The position numbers were made by a program, and so were the translations under genes. A stretch of DNA of 64,000 nucleotides from Jejubacter calystegiae (GTDB taxonomy: Bacteria > Pseudomonadota > Gammaproteobacteria > Enterobacterales > Enterobacteriaceae), in the NCBI RefSeq assembly GCF_005671395.1, contig NZ_CP040428.1, positions 3,968,001-4,032,000 of the forward strand, given 5' to 3'. The notes beneath the pieces were generated by a model, which was given only the letters and a program-made list of their open reading frames with translations, did not search any database and was not told where the DNA came from. Below are positions 1 through 8,657 of the stretch, in pieces (positions within the stretch are counted from its first letter, which is position 1; each line of letters begins with the position of its first letter).

Positions 1-718
1 GCATCTGGGCCTGTACCCGGTCGATATCCAGGGTTCGCGGCGTCAGATGGTTGATATGGCAGCCGCGGAAGCTGACCACATCGGCAATCAGCTGGTGGGT
101 CTGATGCAGGGACTCATAGGTGGCGGCATCCACCGTGGCGTGGCGCTGCCAGCGGAAGGTTTCCAGCACCTCATTAACGAACGCATCCGCCTGTGCCTGG
201 GTAAAGCCGCACTTCCGCTCATACTGAGTCAGTAGCGTGATGCAGCCGGGGGTAAAGATATGGCGCTGCGCCAGTATCGATTCGGCCCGGCGCCGCAACC
301 CTTCGTCAGGGATCAGATCCAGCCGCAGCAGCGAAGTAAAGATCCGAAACGGATTGCGGGAAAGCGAAGCCTCTTCGATGGGACGAAAGGCGGTGGAGTG
401 AACCGGCACCCCCGCCTGAGACAGGTCGTAGTAACCCACCGGGAACATCCCCATCACCTTAAAGATACGTCGCAGCGTCTCCAGCTCATGGGCCGTACCG
501 ACGCGAATCGCCCCGTGGCGCTCCACGTTCAGGCGCGACAGTTCATCGGCGTTCGCCAGTTGCTCATGCAGGCCGGGATTTTTTTCCAGCACCCCCAGAT
601 TCACATCGGCTACCAGCTCCAGTAGCGTGCCGTACTGCGGAACCTCCTGCTGGTACATGGCCGACATTGCCTGGGAGAATTGCTCCCGGATCTCATCGGC
701 CGTGACGTTGTTCACCAT
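1..718 (-). CDS. ydcJ: YdcJ, 2-oxoadipate dioxygenase/decarboxylase family (DUF1338), 3' end outside window
   Basis: The N-terminal 239 codons are present; the frame runs off the left edge. The start ATG opens MVNNVTADEIREQFSQAM and the protein is nearly colinear with E. coli YdcJ as I remember it, including PQYGTLLELVADVN, FPVGYYDLSQAGVPVHST and GCHINHLTPRTLDIDR. The His-x-x-His of the last motif fits the metal-binding site of the DUF1338 (HglS/YdcJ) family. HglS converts 2-oxoadipate to D-2-hydroxyglutarate in lysine catabolism; that the same reaction holds here is inferred from the family. In E. coli it lies next to ydcI and opgD. Here it is divergent from pcaH across about 240 bp (719-957) in which I see only an AT-rich stretch at 850-905 and no clear operator. 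Confidence 0.93.
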   Translation of the reverse strand, partial: MVNNVTADEIREQFSQAMSAMYQQEVPQYGTLLELVADVNLGVLEKNPGLHEQLANADELSRLNVERHGAIRVGTAHELETLRRIFKVMGMFPVGYYDLSQAGVPVHSTAFRPIEEASLSRNPFRIFTSLLRLDLIPDEGLRRRAESILAQRHIFTPGCITLLTQYERKCGFTQAQADAFVNEVLETFRWQRHATVDAATYESLHQTHQLIADVVSFRGCHINHLTPRTLDIDRVQAQM

Positions 719-909
719 GCTTTCATCCCTCCAGTGGGTAATGGAGGAAATAGTAGGAAAGCGCCGGGTGAGCCGTCGGGAAGAATTTGCTTTTTGTGAT
801 CGCCAGGGCATTGGTTGCGCAAACGCAGGGGAGCGGGATAGATAACGACGAGTTATTAAAAAAGCGCCATAATTTCACTATTAATTAACAATTAATTTAC
901 ACACACTGA

Positions 910-2318
<1,409 letters not shown>

Positions 2319-2330
2319 GCCATGACACGC

Positions 2331-2358
2331 GTCCCGCCATGCTGGCGGGACATTTTTT
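2331..2358 (+). terminator. Intrinsic terminator of pcaHG
   Basis: Perfect 9-bp stem GTCCCGCCA/TGGCGGGAC with a 3-nt loop, followed by A and six T. It separates pcaHG from pcaQ, so the regulator has its own promoter in 2359-2487. I see no clear ATAACC-type PcaQ site there or upstream of pcaH. Confidence 0.9.
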
Positions 2359-2487
2359 CACCGCTGCGATAATTTCTTCCCCCATCGACATCCCCCCGGA
2401 CGAATGTTAATTTTATTTTGCTATCAGGTTATCAAAAATAAGCATGTTACCTTGTCACAGTCGTCGCGCTGGATTTAACTTGGGGTT

Positions 2488-3411
2488 ATGGAAAAAAACA
2501 GTCTCTTCAGCCAGCGGATTCGCTTGCGCCATCTGCATACATTCGTGGCCGTCGCCCAACAGGGAACACTGGGGCGCGCGGCTGAAACTCTTAATCTTAG
2601 TCAACCGGCCCTCTCCAAGACCCTGAATGAGCTGGAACAGTTAACCGGCGAACGCCTGTTCGAACGCGGTCGGCTGGGCGCTCAGCTCACGCTGATGGGC
2701 GAACAGTTCCTGATTCACGCGGTCCGGGTGCTGGATGCGCTGAATCACGCCGGGCTTTCCATGAGCCGCAAGCAGGGCCAGACCCATGACGTGGTGCGTA
2801 TCGGCGCCCTGCCCACGGCGGCGCTCGGCATTCTGCCCAGCGTGATTGGCCAGTACCACGGCCAGCAGGCGAACGTCACCCTGCAGGTGGCGACCATGAA
2901 TAACACCATGCTGCTGGCGGGGCTAAAGTCCGGCGAGCTGGATCTCGGCATCGGCCGTATGTCCGACCCGGAACTGATGACCGGCCTTAACTATGAGCTG
3001 CTGTTTCTGGAATCGCTAAAGCTGGTGGTGCGCCCCGATCACCCACTATTGCGTGACAACGTCACACTTAGTCGGGTAATGGAGTGGCCGGTGGTGGTTT
3101 CGCCCAAAGGCACGGTACCACGCCAGAATGCCGAAGCGCTGCTGGCCAGTGAAGGCTGTAAGCTGCCCGCCTCCTGCATCGAAACGCTGTCAGCTTCGCT
3201 GTCGCGCCAGCTGACGGTGGACTATCAGTACGTCTGGTTTGTGCCTTCCGGCGCGGTGAAAGAGGATCTACGCCAGGGTACCCTGAACGCCCTGCCGGTA
3301 CCCACCCACGGCGCGGGCGAGCCCATTGGCATTCTGACCCGGGTCGATGCGCCCCTTTCCCCCGGCGCCCAGGCGTTGCTGACCTGTATCAGGAAGAGTA
3401 TGCCGGCGTAA
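2488..3411 (+). CDS. pcaQ: LysR-type regulator, PcaQ-like
   Basis: LysR-family activator of 307 residues. The N-terminal winged helix-turn-helix covers about residues 10-70 (RLRHLHTFVAVAQQGTLGRA, then LSQPALSKTLNELE). A LysR substrate-binding domain follows from about 95 to 300. The HTH wording (RHL.TF..VA.....GRAAE.L...QPA) is the PcaQ/GbpR subgroup pattern, and it sits directly downstream of pcaHG in the same orientation. The inferred role is induction of pcaHG by a beta-ketoadipate pathway intermediate (carboxymuconate or muconolactone type in known PcaQ proteins). The subgroup assignment is likely; the effector is not visible in the sequence. Confidence 0.85.
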   Translation: MEKNSLFSQRIRLRHLHTFVAVAQQGTLGRAAETLNLSQPALSKTLNELEQLTGERLFERGRLGAQLTLMGEQFLIHAVRVLDALNHAGLSMSRKQGQTHDVVRIGALPTAALGILPSVIGQYHGQQANVTLQVATMNNTMLLAGLKSGELDLGIGRMSDPELMTGLNYELLFLESLKLVVRPDHPLLRDNVTLSRVMEWPVVVSPKGTVPRQNAEALLASEGCKLPASCIETLSASLSRQLTVDYQYVWFVPSGAVKEDLRQGTLNALPVPTHGAGEPIGILTRVDAPLSPGAQALLTCIRKSMPA

Positions 3412-3481
3412 AGTGTGACCTACGCCCTTCTCAGCCGTAGGTCAGAATATTTACTGATAGCATGGCGGTAAAACACCATCA

Positions 3482-3930
3482 TTTTTAAGCTGCCTGTACG
3501 GTAGTGCACACAAACGCAGCTGGAAACCGACCATACGTTGATTTCTAAGCTGCCTGTACGGCAGTGCACCCACTGCCAGCGAAGTCCAGACGTTTGATTA
3601 CTTTCTAAGCTGCCTGTACGGCAGTGCACGCGGAAATATCCTGGACCTGCGAATAGACGTTTTTCTAAGCTGCCTGTACGGCAGTGCACCTTGTCTTATC
3701 AGCTTTTTGGTGAGGGAGGGCTTTCTAAGCTGCCTGTACGGCAGTGCACAGAAAGCCGACATGACGCAGGTAAAGCGTGCCGTTTCTAAGCTGCCTGTAC
3801 GGCAGTGCACTTAGCCACTCCCCGGGCAGTGATTCCCGGATTTTTCTAAGCTGCCTGTACGGCAGTGCACCTGATTCGCACCCGATGGCAGGTTGACCAG
3901 AATTTCTAAGCTGCCTGTACGGCAGTGCAC
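3482..3930 (-). CRISPR. CRISPR array A, type I-F repeats, 8 repeats and 7 spacers
   Basis: Eight 28-bp repeats start at 3482, 3542, 3602, 3662, 3722, 3783, 3843 and 3903. Spacers are 32 bp except the fifth, which is 33 bp (3750-3782). Read on the minus strand the repeat holds the Cas6f-type hairpin CTGCCGTACAGGCAG followed by CTTAGAAA, the classic I-F repeat. Every copy reads GTGCAC at its 5' end where the canonical repeat (and array C) reads GTTCAC. The copy at 3482-3509 is degenerate (two changes, one breaking a stem pair), which marks the leader-distal end. Transcription should therefore run leftward from the leader at 3931-4060. I see no cas gene here or elsewhere in the window. Confidence 0.97.
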
Positions 3931-4060
3931 TGATAAAAAATAACAGTAGCCGACTGTTTCTAAAAGTAAAAAAGTGGTATTCCGCCAAAAACCCTTTTTC
4001 CAGACATTTACAGTCACAATATTAAAATCAATAAGTTACAAGTTCCCCCAAAAAAAGGGC
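3931..4060 (-). promoter_or_regulatory. Leader of CRISPR array A
   Basis: AT-rich, non-coding, adjoining the intact end of array A. It shares ordered landmarks with the leader of array C: ATAAC about 10 nt from the first repeat, a CCCTTTTTCC tract, AAAATCAATAAGTTA at 4024-4038 (about 94 nt from the repeat), then AAAAAAAGGG. It should contain the crRNA promoter and acquisition signals. The assignment rests on position plus conservation between arrays. Confidence 0.75.
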
Positions 4061-4269
4061 TGAAGCTATGCTATCGACTATGCCTCATGTCCTGTAGCAA
4101 ATGGTCGACGACCATAAATGAAAAATCGATGAAGAAATAACCATGGCTAAATAAAAAAAATAATAAGATTGTGCGTATTTCTGATCTGCGCCACATTCCA
4201 GGAGCAATCAACCGACACAAATATATGAATTTATAAATCAGTCTGTTACTATTTTTTTCGCTCGAAACA

Positions 4270-4303
4270 AGATTTTTTCGACGCCTGGGCTACACTCGAT
4301 ATG
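4270..4303 (+). promoter_or_regulatory. Candidate promoter of the DUF1471 gene
   Basis: The hexamer TACACT at 4291-4296, preceded by C (CTACACT), resembles a -10 element with the sigma-S-favoured C at -13. There is no convincing -35. It lies about 45 bp before the start codon of a stress-type periplasmic protein. Judged by eye only. Confidence 0.35.
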
Positions 4304-4345
4304 GTGTCTTAACGTCCATTCAATACCCAACAAGGATGCTTTATT

Positions 4346-4636
4346 ATGAAAAAAACAGCTTTAATCACCGCCATTGTTGCGTCTGCATTCTCCTTTAGCG
4401 CGTTTGCAGCCACTCAGGTCTCCAAACAGGAAATCGACCAGTTTAAACTTGTTAAAGTGGGTGATATCAATGTCTCCCAGTCTGGTGGCGCAATCTCTTC
4501 CCCAAGCGATCTGCACGACGCACTGTCCGCGAAAGCTGACGAGAAAGGCGGCAAGTACTACCATATCGTTGCTGCCCGCGAGCACGGTCCGAACTTTGAA
4601 GCGGTTGCTGAAGTCTACAAAGACGCCAATAAGTAA
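4346..4636 (+). CDS. YdgH/BhsA/McbA-like (DUF1471) small periplasmic protein
   Basis: A 96-residue exported protein. The signal peptide covers residues 1-21 (basic MKK, hydrophobic core, cleavage after AFA). The mature part is a single DUF1471 domain: FKLVKVGDINVS, DLHDALSAKADEKGGKYYHIVAARE, FEAVAEVYK. E. coli relatives (YhcN, BhsA, McbA, YbiJ) affect stress response and biofilm. I cannot tie this one to a specific paralogue. It has its own terminator and sits between CRISPR arrays A and B with the acetyltransferase gene. RBS AAGGA lies upstream of the ATG. Confidence 0.85.
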   Translation: MKKTALITAIVASAFSFSAFAATQVSKQEIDQFKLVKVGDINVSQSGGAISSPSDLHDALSAKADEKGGKYYHIVAAREHGPNFEAVAEVYKDANK

Positions 4637-4652
4637 GTTCGCACAACATTCG

Positions 4653-4681
4653 AAAACCACGCCAGCTGGCGTGGTTTTTTT
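4653..4681 (+). terminator. Intrinsic terminator of the DUF1471 gene
   Basis: An 11-bp stem AAAACCACGCC/GGCGTGGTTTT with an AGCT loop, running into a T tract. Confidence 0.92.
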
Positions 4682-4698
4682 ATGCATCAAGGAGAACC

Positions 4699-5238
4699 AT
4701 GAATATCTCAACGCCGCGTTTCATACTAAAACCCATATCAGAAAATGACTGGATATTTTTTCTGGCGTTACGCCAGGATGAAACGCTAATGCGTTATATG
4801 TCAGACGTGGCGCAACGTGCCGAAATTCAGGCCCTGTTTGAGCGACGTCTTAAAGCGTGGAAAGAAGAGACCTTTACCCCAAAAACCTGGATTATCCACG
4901 ATCGGCTCAACCATGCGCAGGCGCTGGGGGAAATCGGCATCGCCCGCCAGGCGATGGCGCGCCAGCATGGAGAAGTCGGCTATACCATCTGTACGGCAGC
5001 CCAGGGGAAAGGCGTGGCCAGCGAGACGCTGGCAGCCGTGTGCCGGGACGCTTTCGATAAAGGCGATTATCAATGCCTGGACGCCCGGGTTCTGGGCGAT
5101 AATCAGGGCTCTATCCGGGTACTGGAAAAGTGCGGATTCCGGCTGCAGCAGACGGTTAAAAACGGCTACTCGCTTCACGGTCAGTATCATGACGACCTGC
5201 TTTACCGGCTGGAGAAGGCCCGATCTCTGGTAGGGTGA
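4699..5238 (+). CDS. GNAT-family N-acetyltransferase (RimJ/RimL-like)
   Basis: A 179-residue acetyltransferase of the Acetyltransf_3 type that would use acetyl-CoA to acylate a protein N-terminus or small amine; the substrate is unknown. The opening TPRFILKPISENDWIFF is typical. The acetyl-CoA loop is QGKGVASETL (about residues 102-111). The C-terminal motif NQGSIRVLEKCGF (about 135-147) is the usual N-x-x-S helix. RBS AAGGAGAA lies before the ATG. The last codons and the stop fall inside the decayed distal repeat of CRISPR array B (from 5230), so the C-terminal tail may have been shaped by that junction. Confidence 0.88.
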   Translation: MNISTPRFILKPISENDWIFFLALRQDETLMRYMSDVAQRAEIQALFERRLKAWKEETFTPKTWIIHDRLNHAQALGEIGIARQAMARQHGEVGYTICTAAQGKGVASETLAAVCRDAFDKGDYQCLDARVLGDNQGSIRVLEKCGFRLQQTVKNGYSLHGQYHDDLLYRLEKARSLVG

Positions 5239-5317
5239 CGGCTGTACGGCAGTGAACTGGCACATCTAAAGGGAGTGTTACGGTTCGTTTTTCTAAGCTG
5301 CCTGTACGGCAATGCAG
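5230..5317 (-). CRISPR. CRISPR array B, relic of two I-F repeats and one spacer
   Basis: A recognisable 28-bp I-F repeat at 5290-5317 (plus strand TTTCTAAGCTGCCTGTACGG..., two changes at the far end) is separated by exactly 32 bp (5258-5289) from a decayed repeat at 5230-5257. The decayed copy keeps 16 consecutive matching bases (CTGTACGGCAGTGAAC, 5242-5257), 19 of 28 overall, and ends in GTGAAC like array C rather than GTGCAC like array A. The decayed repeat overlaps the 3' end of the acetyltransferase gene. A leader-like region follows on the right. Confidence 0.85.
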
Positions 5318-5433
5318 AAAAAACACAAAATAACCAGCAAATTCATTACATTAAAACCAGTCGCTGGTTATTAAACTCTCCTGATAAGTCTCGTTTAGTG
5401 CCTTTCAGAATCAATAAGTTAAAAATAGTTTTA
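5318..5433 (-). promoter_or_regulatory. Leader-like region of CRISPR array B
   Basis: It keeps two landmarks of the other leaders: ATAACC about 13 nt from the repeat, and GAATCAATAAGTTA at 5408-5421, about 90 nt away. The poly-pyrimidine tract and the AAAAAAAGGG element are not clear, so this leader is the most diverged. It ends where the first hcp cassette begins (about 5434). Confidence 0.6.
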
Positions 5434-5594
5434 GGGAAAGACTTTGGTTAATAATCGCTCAGGGTGTAATCGTTAATGCCGATACGTGGCATCACCACCA
5501 TTCCATACTCACTCATTCATTTCCCTTGCTAATCAGTCATCATTTTGTGTATTTCAAAGTCACATAAATAGTATGGGAATGGAAGGAACTGAAT

Positions 5595-6077
5595 ATGCCA
5601 ATCCCGGCTTACATGTGGCTCAAGGACGATGGAGGCGCCGATATCAAAGGCTCCGTAGATGTACAGGATCGCGAAGGGAGTATTGAGGTTGTGGAATTCA
5701 GCCACGGGCTCAACATTCCGGTAGACAGCAACACAGGGAAAGTAGCGGGTACCCGCAGTCACTCGCCGGTGATGATTGAGAAGGAATTCGACTCCTCAAG
5801 CCCATACATCTATAAAGCGGTTTCGAAGGGGCAGACACTTCAGAGCGCCGAGATCCGCTGGTACCGGATTAACCATGCGGGCCAGGAAGAGGCCTATTTT
5901 GTCATGCTGTTCGGGGGCGTGAAGATCACCGGCGTTAACCCTGGTATGCCAAACGCGAAATTGTCAGGCACTTCACAGATAAATCATATGGAGTCAGTCT
6001 CGATGATGTACGAGCGCGTTACCTGGCGCTATGTGGATGGAAATATCCAGTACACCGATGACTGGAACCTGAGATAA
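5595..6077 (+). CDS. hcp: Hcp-family type VI secretion protein, copy 1
   Basis: A 160-residue Hcp, the protein that forms hexameric rings in the inner tube of the type VI secretion system and acts as a chaperone or carrier for small effectors. Landmarks are MPIPAYMWLKDDGGADIKGS at the start, FDSSSPYIYKAVSKGQTLQSAEIRWYRI cut at about residues 65-92, and the C-terminal NHMESVSMMYERVTWRY. It is a single-domain protein with no toxin extension. RBS GGAAGGAA lies before the ATG. No structural T6SS gene is in the window, so this is an orphan hcp, facing the effector-immunity pair on the opposite strand. Confidence 0.92.
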   Translation: MPIPAYMWLKDDGGADIKGSVDVQDREGSIEVVEFSHGLNIPVDSNTGKVAGTRSHSPVMIEKEFDSSSPYIYKAVSKGQTLQSAEIRWYRINHAGQEEAYFVMLFGGVKITGVNPGMPNAKLSGTSQINHMESVSMMYERVTWRYVDGNIQYTDDWNLR

Positions 6078-6086
6078 AGGGAAAGG

Positions 6087-6116
6087 CCCACCAATGTAGG
6101 GTGGGTTTTCTTTTTT
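6087..6116 (+). terminator. Intrinsic terminator of hcp copy 1
   Basis: CCCACC/GGTGGG stem with a 7-nt loop, followed by TTTTCTTTTTT. It lies between the convergent hcp and immunity genes. Confidence 0.75.
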
Positions 6117-6381
6117 AGTTGATGGTCTTCTGCCTAAACTTACGCCAAAACCAAATAATTAATTTGTACGCAATGATCGCCACAACAAGATCTAAGGCCC
6201 ACATTGCCGGAAAATAAACATCTTCAGGATTGCTTACCCCCAGAAATTCAGACACCGAAAACCAGAAATCTAACTGTCCTTGCGGCATAGGGTATGGGTA
6301 TGTGTGAACAAACATCACGGCCAGGATAAACAAAACCAGAAATAGGGCCACTTTAATGGATCTACGGGCAAGTGTCGCCAT
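6115..6381 (-). CDS. Putative membrane immunity protein for the Tlde1-like effector, copy 1
   Basis: An 88-residue protein with two hydrophobic segments: about residues 10-27 (VALFLVLFILAVMFV) and about 60-80. It is homologous to the copy at 7764-8027 (MAT....R, a GQ..FW...V..F.G block, the second membrane helix). The start at 6381 (MATLARRS) matches that paralogue; an upstream ATG at 6405 would add eight residues. It overlaps the 3' end of the effector reading frame by 20 bp, the usual effector-immunity arrangement. By analogy with Salmonella Tldi1 it should protect the periplasm against the effector; this is inferred from position only. The effector partner is interrupted but this gene is intact. 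Confidence 0.65.
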   Translation of the reverse strand: MATLARRSIKVALFLVLFILAVMFVHTYPYPMPQGQLDFWFSVSEFLGVSNPEDVYFPAMWALDLVVAIIAYKLIIWFWRKFRQKTIN

Positions 6382-6880
6382 GGGTAATAACCTCGATTTG
6401 ACCATACGCCATCAAGCCTGTATTCCTGACAGGCACTTTGTTGGTACGCAGTAATGCGGTGCGAATAGACTGAAAATCCGAGTGATGTTGCAGAGTAATG
6501 CAACCCTCCGGAATACCCAACGGCCCAATCGGATGCAACCGGAAGTTTCCTCGCCTTACACCCCGAATCCATGTGTGATCGTCAATCATTCCATCATCAC
6601 GATACAGTGCGAACCATTCCGAATGGTCTGTCGGTGTATCTGTGATCCACGTCGGTATATCCTTCACCTTAGCATACATACGGCGAAAAAAGTTGCCAGA
6701 CGGGCGTTCGACAATTCAGTAACGGCCAGACGGTAACAGTCCATTATTTGGGATGGCTACACATCCACCACGATTTCGGTATGCCTGGTTTCCCGAAAAA
6801 GCCATGAACGTCCCAACACCATATATCATAAGCGGCGAAAAATGCGCATTATTAACTATGAACTTTCCCTGTAGTGCCAT
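6362..6880 (-). pseudogene. Tlde1-like (DUF2778) T6SS effector, copy 1, interrupted by in-frame UGA
   Basis: The reading frame is colinear with the intact copy at 7996-8523 along its whole length except for one in-frame TGA at 6716-6718 (codon 55 from the ATG at 6880). The frame before and after is the same, so there is no frameshift. The intact copy has His there (GGRYHIVKRP); here the text is SGRY-stop-IVERP. TGG to TGA would explain it if the ancestor had Trp. The putative catalytic His and Cys survive downstream (FRLHPIGPLGIPEGCITL). Known Tlde1 enzymes act on peptidoglycan tetrapeptides in the target periplasm. The start ATG has GGAG seven bases upstream. Confidence 0.82.
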
Positions 6881-7253
6881 CTGAATAGCTCCATTGTTTA
6901 TGATCGCTAAACTATACAGGGTCAAAACAGCGAGTACACCCCGGCTGATTATGGTCACTCAGGCTGTTCGGGCCACTCAATGTCCGGGGCTTTACTGGTG
7001 GCCAGCATCAAAACGGTCCGCAATTCTGCGGGACGTATCGTCGGGCTATTCCATCTCCGCCGTCCGATATTCCACGTAATGATAAATTTTGGGGGAAAGA
7101 CCTTGGTTAATAATCGCTCAGGGTGTGAGCGTTAATGCCGATACGTGGCATCACCACCATTCCATACTCACTCATTCATTTCCCTTGCTAATCAATTACC
7201 ATTTTGTGTACTTTAATGGCACATAAACCAAAAGGAAATGGAAGGAACTAAAT

Positions 7254-7739
7254 ATGCCAATCCCGGCTTACATGTGGCTCAAGGACGACGGAGGCGCCGA
7301 TATCAAAGGCTCCGTAGATGTACAGGATCGTGAAGGAAGCATCGAAATACTTGGTTTCTCACACGGCGTAAATTTGCCAGTTGATACAGCAACAGGAAAA
7401 ATCACTGGCAAACGTAACCATGCCCCTATCTCTTTCGAAAAAGAATTTGACTCGTCAAGCCCTTATCTTTACAAAGCGGTGTCAAAAGGACAGACTCTTA
7501 AATCAGCGGAATTTAAGTGGTATAGAATCAACCATGCAGGCCAGGAAGAAGAATACTTCAACATGCTGCTGGAGGGTGTCAAAGTGGTATCCATTAACCC
7601 AGGAATGCCAAACGCCAAAATGGCGGGAATGTCCACGATTAATCACATGGAGTCGGTGTCTCTCATGTACGAGAAAATTACCTGGAAATATTGCGACGGT
7701 AATATTTTGTTTACAGATAGCTGGGAAGACCGTTCCTGA
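7254..7739 (+). CDS. hcp: Hcp-family type VI secretion protein, copy 2
   Basis: A 161-residue Hcp. The first 31 residues are identical to copy 1, with near-identical DNA; after that the protein diverges steadily (EILGFSHGVNLPVDTATGK against EVVEFSHGLNIPVDSNTGK) and codon choice differs more, becoming more A/T-rich. FDSSSPYLYKAVSKGQ and INHMESVSLMYEKITWKY are conserved. It may be matched to the adjacent effector copy. No clear intrinsic terminator follows; only an imperfect hairpin at about 7741-7763. Confidence 0.92.
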   Translation: MPIPAYMWLKDDGGADIKGSVDVQDREGSIEILGFSHGVNLPVDTATGKITGKRNHAPISFEKEFDSSSPYLYKAVSKGQTLKSAEFKWYRINHAGQEEEYFNMLLEGVKVVSINPGMPNAKMAGMSTINHMESVSLMYEKITWKYCDGNILFTDSWEDRS

Positions 7740-7763
7740 AAAAACCGGGGGGCACCCTGGTTT

Positions 7764-8027
7764 CTAATTTGTCCGATTCAGCTTCTTTTCCGCCAGGCGA
7801 ACTATTACCTGGTAGCCAATGACAGTTACCATGGTGCATATAGCCAGAAGTGCTAAGCCCACAAAACCTTCTACATCACGATCCCCAAAAAAACCTGCCA
7901 CCTTCTTCCAGAAAGCTATCTGGCCATGAGTGGCAGGATCAGACGGGCGAACCAGAAGAAACGTCAGGATGAAGAGCCCAACTGCAATCAGAATCCTAAA
8001 CCCCGCTGGGACACGACGAGTTGCCAT
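7764..8027 (-). CDS. Putative membrane immunity protein for the Tlde1-like effector, copy 2
   Basis: An 87-residue protein with two hydrophobic segments (about 10-26, ILIAVGLFILTFLLV; about 55-75, LALLAICTMVTVIGYQVIV). It overlaps the end of the effector gene by 32 bp. It is homologous to the copy-1 product but clearly diverged, as expected if each immunity protein is specific to its own effector. Function inferred from position. Confidence 0.68.
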   Translation of the reverse strand: MATRRVPAGFRILIAVGLFILTFLLVRPSDPATHGQIAFWKKVAGFFGDRDVEGFVGLALLAICTMVTVIGYQVIVRLAEKKLNRTN

Positions 8028-8523
8028 TCAAAATCACCTCAATGGTTCCGTAAGACATCAGGCCGTTCGGCAACTTCACTTGCTGAGTTGAAAGTAGCGC
8101 CTGCCGTATTGCCAGAAAATCAGTTCTATGCTGTAACGTTATGCATCCTAACGATATACCCATAGGGCCAGGTGGATGCAGCCGAAAGTTACCCCTTTCA
8201 ACACCATTTATCCATGTGTAATCGTCAATTTTTCCGTCATCACGATACAAGGCAAACCATTCATATTTTATCACTGGTCTGGATGTCGGCCATGAATAAA
8301 AATCACGCATATCAGTGCGGAGCATCCCCTTCCAGCCACCCGTAGGTCTTTTTACTATGTGATAACGTCCCCCGGGTATCGGCCCATTATTCGGTACGCC
8401 AACACATCCTGAACGGTTCCGGTACTGATCGTTTCCTGAGTATGCCAAGAATGTGCCAATGCCATAAAGCATTAATGGACAGAAGTGTGCATCGTTAACA
8501 ACAAATTTCCCTTGTAGTGCCAT
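7996..8523 (-). CDS. Tlde1-like (DUF2778) T6SS peptidoglycan effector, copy 2
   Basis: A 175-residue protein starting MALQGKFVVNDAHF. GGAG stands 7-8 bases before this ATG. A GTG 26 codons upstream is in frame but lies in DNA shared by both cassettes and lacks an RBS. DUF2778 enzymes (Salmonella Tlde1) are L,D-transpeptidase-like: they cleave between positions 3 and 4 of peptidoglycan stems and exchange D-amino acids, blocking cross-linking. The putative catalytic pair is the His of FRLHPPGP and the Cys of SLGCITLQ, 11 residues apart. NRSGCVGVPNNGPIPGGRYHI is the characteristic N-terminal block. There is no cleavable signal, consistent with delivery through Hcp. Confidence 0.85.
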   Translation of the reverse strand: MALQGKFVVNDAHFCPLMLYGIGTFLAYSGNDQYRNRSGCVGVPNNGPIPGGRYHIVKRPTGGWKGMLRTDMRDFYSWPTSRPVIKYEWFALYRDDGKIDDYTWINGVERGNFRLHPPGPMGISLGCITLQHRTDFLAIRQALLSTQQVKLPNGLMSYGTIEVILNGNSSCPSGV

Positions 8524-8597
8524 CTGAATAGCTCCATTGTTTATGATCGCTAAACTATACAGGGTCAAAACAGCGAGTACACCCCGGCTGATTATGG

Positions 8598-8657
8598 TCA
8601 CTCAGGCTGTTCGGGCCACTCAATGTCCGGGGCTTTACTGGTGGCCAGTATCAAAAC
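8598..8657 (-). pseudogene. Remnant of a phage tail-fibre assembly (Tfa) gene C-terminus
   Basis: A short frame ends in LATSKAPDIEWPEQPE-stop, matching the usual C-terminal end of lambdoid/Mu-like Tfa proteins. Only about 19 codons are in frame; the upstream DNA opens in another frame (YHYVEYRTAEME...). The same remnant occurs in cassette copy 1 (6955-7014). Together with the nearby invertase relic it points to an old phage tail-fibre module into which the cassette arm was joined. Confidence 0.4.

Larger units (their letters stand above)
5434..7087. repeat. Tandem hcp-effector cassette, copy 1
   Basis: First unit of a direct duplication; the offset to copy 2 is about 1,659 bp. The left arm (5434 to about 5692: hcp promoter region plus the first about 30 hcp codons) and the right arm (about 6870-7087: the effector start codon and its upstream DNA) are nearly identical in the two copies. 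The interior (rest of hcp, immunity gene, rest of effector) has clearly diverged. Units nearly abut (7088-7092). Confidence 0.9.

Noticed and set aside
3420-4017. Minus-strand open frames across CRISPR array A encoding repeated MHCRTGSLE-type peptides
   Set aside because: The periodic peptides are the 28-bp repeats read in frame; spacers have no coding sense and there is no RBS.
6716-6718. UGA in the effector as a selenocysteine codon
   Set aside because: The position is outside the His/Cys catalytic motif, the paralogue has His there, and no SECIS-like hairpin follows at the bacterial distance.
8523-8601. N-terminal 26-codon extension of the Tlde1-like effector starting at a GTG
   Set aside because: The ATG at 8523 has a well-placed GGAG and begins with the conserved MALQGKF; the extension lies in shared cassette-arm DNA.
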